Source of the DNA: Argyresthia goedartella
Lineage: Eukaryota; Arthropoda; Insecta; Lepidoptera; Argyresthiidae
Assembly (NCBI GenBank): GCA_949825045.1
Contig: OX463815.1
Location: 34,215,356-34,279,355 of the forward strand
Direction: 5' to 3'
Length of the DNA: 64,000 bases
In this document: positions 62,828 to 64,000 of the stretch, piece after piece
Numbering within the stretch: position 1 is the first letter of the stretch
Layout: each line of letters opens with the position of its first letter
Position numbers and translations under genes: made by a program
Notes under the pieces: model-generated
Databases searched by the model: none
Told to the model about the DNA's origin: nothing
What the model saw: the letters and a program-made list of their open reading frames with translations, nothing else

Positions 62828-63089
62828 CAGGTTGTAACAGAAAGGTGAAGTCATATTTTACGGGGTTGTTAGGGACATAATTCTGAACAATTTTACAATG
62901 AAACCGATTTGATCAGAGCAACTTTATTTTTAACTTCTCCTTACAAATCAGCTGACCGTTCGGCCCAAAACGTATGGAGTTGTGAAAAATAAAGTTGCTC
63001 TGATCAAATCGGTGCCATAGTGAAAGTTGATCAGAATAAACTCCCTAACAACATCCTAAAATGTTACTAAACCTTTCTGTTATAGCCTG
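62828..63089. mobile_element. Foldback MITE with about 110-bp arms
   Basis: CAGGTTGTAACAGAAAGGT at left and ACCTTTCTGTTATAGCCTG at right. Inside, GGGGTTGTTAGGGA pairs with TCCCTAACAACATC, and ACCGATTTGATCAGAGCAAC with GTTGCTCTGATCAAATCGGT perfectly. 262 bp, with a loop around 62950. An AATAAAGTTGCTCT scrap also occurs at 8287-8300. Confidence 0.8.
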
Positions 63090-63249
63090 TATAATGCAGG
63101 AAATAAGTAGGGCATTTACAATATAACCACTATCTGTGCTGTACATTCGTGACGTCATTACGAAGCTCTGGAATTATTCTATATCCCGACGGTAACTGCA
63201 CGATTTGACAGGAGATCAAAATGTATTAGACATATTGTGTCATTTAAAC

Positions 63250-63405
63250 AGGGTCCCGTACCCGAAGGGTGCCACACGGGACCCTATTGCTAATCCTCCG
63301 CTGTCTGTCTGTCTGTCCGTCCCTCACTCTTTCGGCTCTATATGACGAACTATGACAAGTAGAGAGTTGACATTTTCACAGAATATGTTTTAATGTTACT
63401 CGAGA
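63250..63405 (+). repeat. GGGTTCCGTACC repeat, partial
   Basis: GGGTCCCGTACCCGAAGGGT, CGGGACCCTATTGCTAATCC, (GTCT)n and TTGACATTTTCACAGAATAT in family order. Right half missing. Confidence 0.65.
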
Positions 63406-63429
63406 TTTTCATAGGATCATGAAAGAAAA

Positions 63430-63550
63430 AAACCCCAGGTCTTGGATGTTTATATGTGTGTGACGTCGCTGTTTCTTGTTACCACGACACAGAATATCCT
63501 AGTGATGGGTCAGAAGCAATGTATGTGCATGTATATAAAAGTTTATGTTT
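63430..63550 (+). mobile_element. SINE (GACCTCTGTGGCG family) body, first of a tandem pair
   Basis: CCCAGGTCTTGGATGTTTAT, GTGTGACGTCGCTGTTTCTT, GGGTCAGAAGCAATGTATGT. No head. It directly precedes a complete copy. Confidence 0.7.
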
Positions 63551-63559
63551 ATGTATATG

Positions 63560-63742
63560 ACCTCTGTGGCGTAGCGGTTATGGCTCTGCCTACCATGCGA
63601 GAGGTTCCGGGTTCGATCCCCGGCTGGGGGTAAAAAAAACCCAGGTCTTAGATGTTTATATGTGTGTGACGTCGCTGTTTCTGGATCCAGGGGCCAGAAG
63701 CAATGTATGTGCCTGTATGTAAAATGTGTTTATGTTATGTTT
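63560..63742 (+). mobile_element. tRNA-derived SINE (GACCTCTGTGGCG family), complete
   Basis: Head GACCTCTGTGGCGTAGCGGT (A box TGGCGTAGCGG), CTACCATGCGAGAGGTTCCG, B box GGTTCGATCCCCGG, T-arm CCGGG/CCCGG. Body CCCAGGTCTTAGATGTTTAT, GTGTGACGTCGCTGTTTCTG, tail AATGTATGTGCCTGTATGTA. Reference copy for the family in this window. Confidence 0.85.
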
Positions 63743-64000
63743 ATGTGTGTGTTTATGTCTTTTTACAGTCGGTACTATAAAAGGCCCTAGTGTATTGGAT
63801 ACCTTTTGTATCTCGTCCAGTTTCCCCTTTTGGTTTCCGCATCTAATCGTGACCATAATTTACCTATCAAAGGAGAATTGTCTGAACAAATGACACACCT
63901 AGCTAGAGGATGACTCATACAAACTTATAACTAACATATTCTCAGTATTAAATCCAAATGAGTCATCGAATATGCATGTTAATAATATTTATTTTCATTG

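Noticed and set aside
63560..63630. Possible tRNA gene (A and B boxes, good T-arm)
   Set aside because: The acceptor stem does not pair, and the segment is the head of a SINE repeated at 7945, 43968 and 57527.

Overview
This is a eukaryotic, AT-rich, repeat-dominated stretch of animal nuclear DNA. It is most likely from a moth or butterfly (Lepidoptera). That is an inference from the dispersed tRNA-derived SINEs, the repeat family ending in GGGTTCCGTACC, RTE-clade LINE 3' ends with (ATG)n tails, a BEL/Pao LTR retrotransposon, a mariner, and an insect-type amnionless homologue. There are no operons, no rRNA genes and no CRISPR. I found no convincing free-standing tRNA gene; every tRNA-like segment is a SINE head.

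The one well-supported host gene is a single-exon amnionless (Amn) homologue at 9810-11084 (+). It has a signal peptide, an AMN ectodomain, a cysteine-rich VWC-like module, one transmembrane helix and a cytosolic FxNPxY-type endocytic motif. Two further host-like or transposon-derived candidates are THAP zinc-finger exons: 54453-54641 with a probable second exon near 54874, and 59685-59758.

Layout. 1-611 is the 3' end of a CR1/Jockey-like LINE. 611-9480 is a patchwork of SINEs, MITEs and unknown DNA. 9480-11480 holds Amn and its flanks. 11857-14829 is a 5'-truncated LINE with endonuclease and RT. 15205-15444 is a 30-bp minisatellite. 16370-26600 is nested LINE, SINE and MITE debris, with a GC-rich 200-bp palindrome at 23060-23259. 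28527-33584 is a complete but internally deleted BEL/Pao element with 545/546-bp LTRs and a GTCAC target duplication. It sits inside the terminal inverted repeat of an older MITE. 36677-39525 holds TIR elements. 40369-42100 is a minus-strand LINE RT. 44883-48367 is a satellite of exactly 85 copies of a 41-bp unit. 48400-53670 is SINEs, GGGTTCCG repeats and MITEs. 55600-58255 contains two copies of a LINE 3' end. 58256-59541 is a frameshifted mariner. 59685-64000 is THAP exon, foldback MITEs and SINEs.

The coding genes show no functional cooperation. The window's main interest is genome dynamics: nested insertions that can be ordered in time, MITE families sharing one core under different termini, and a satellite with local higher-order structure. 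All coordinates and matches were read by eye; no database search or alignment program was run.
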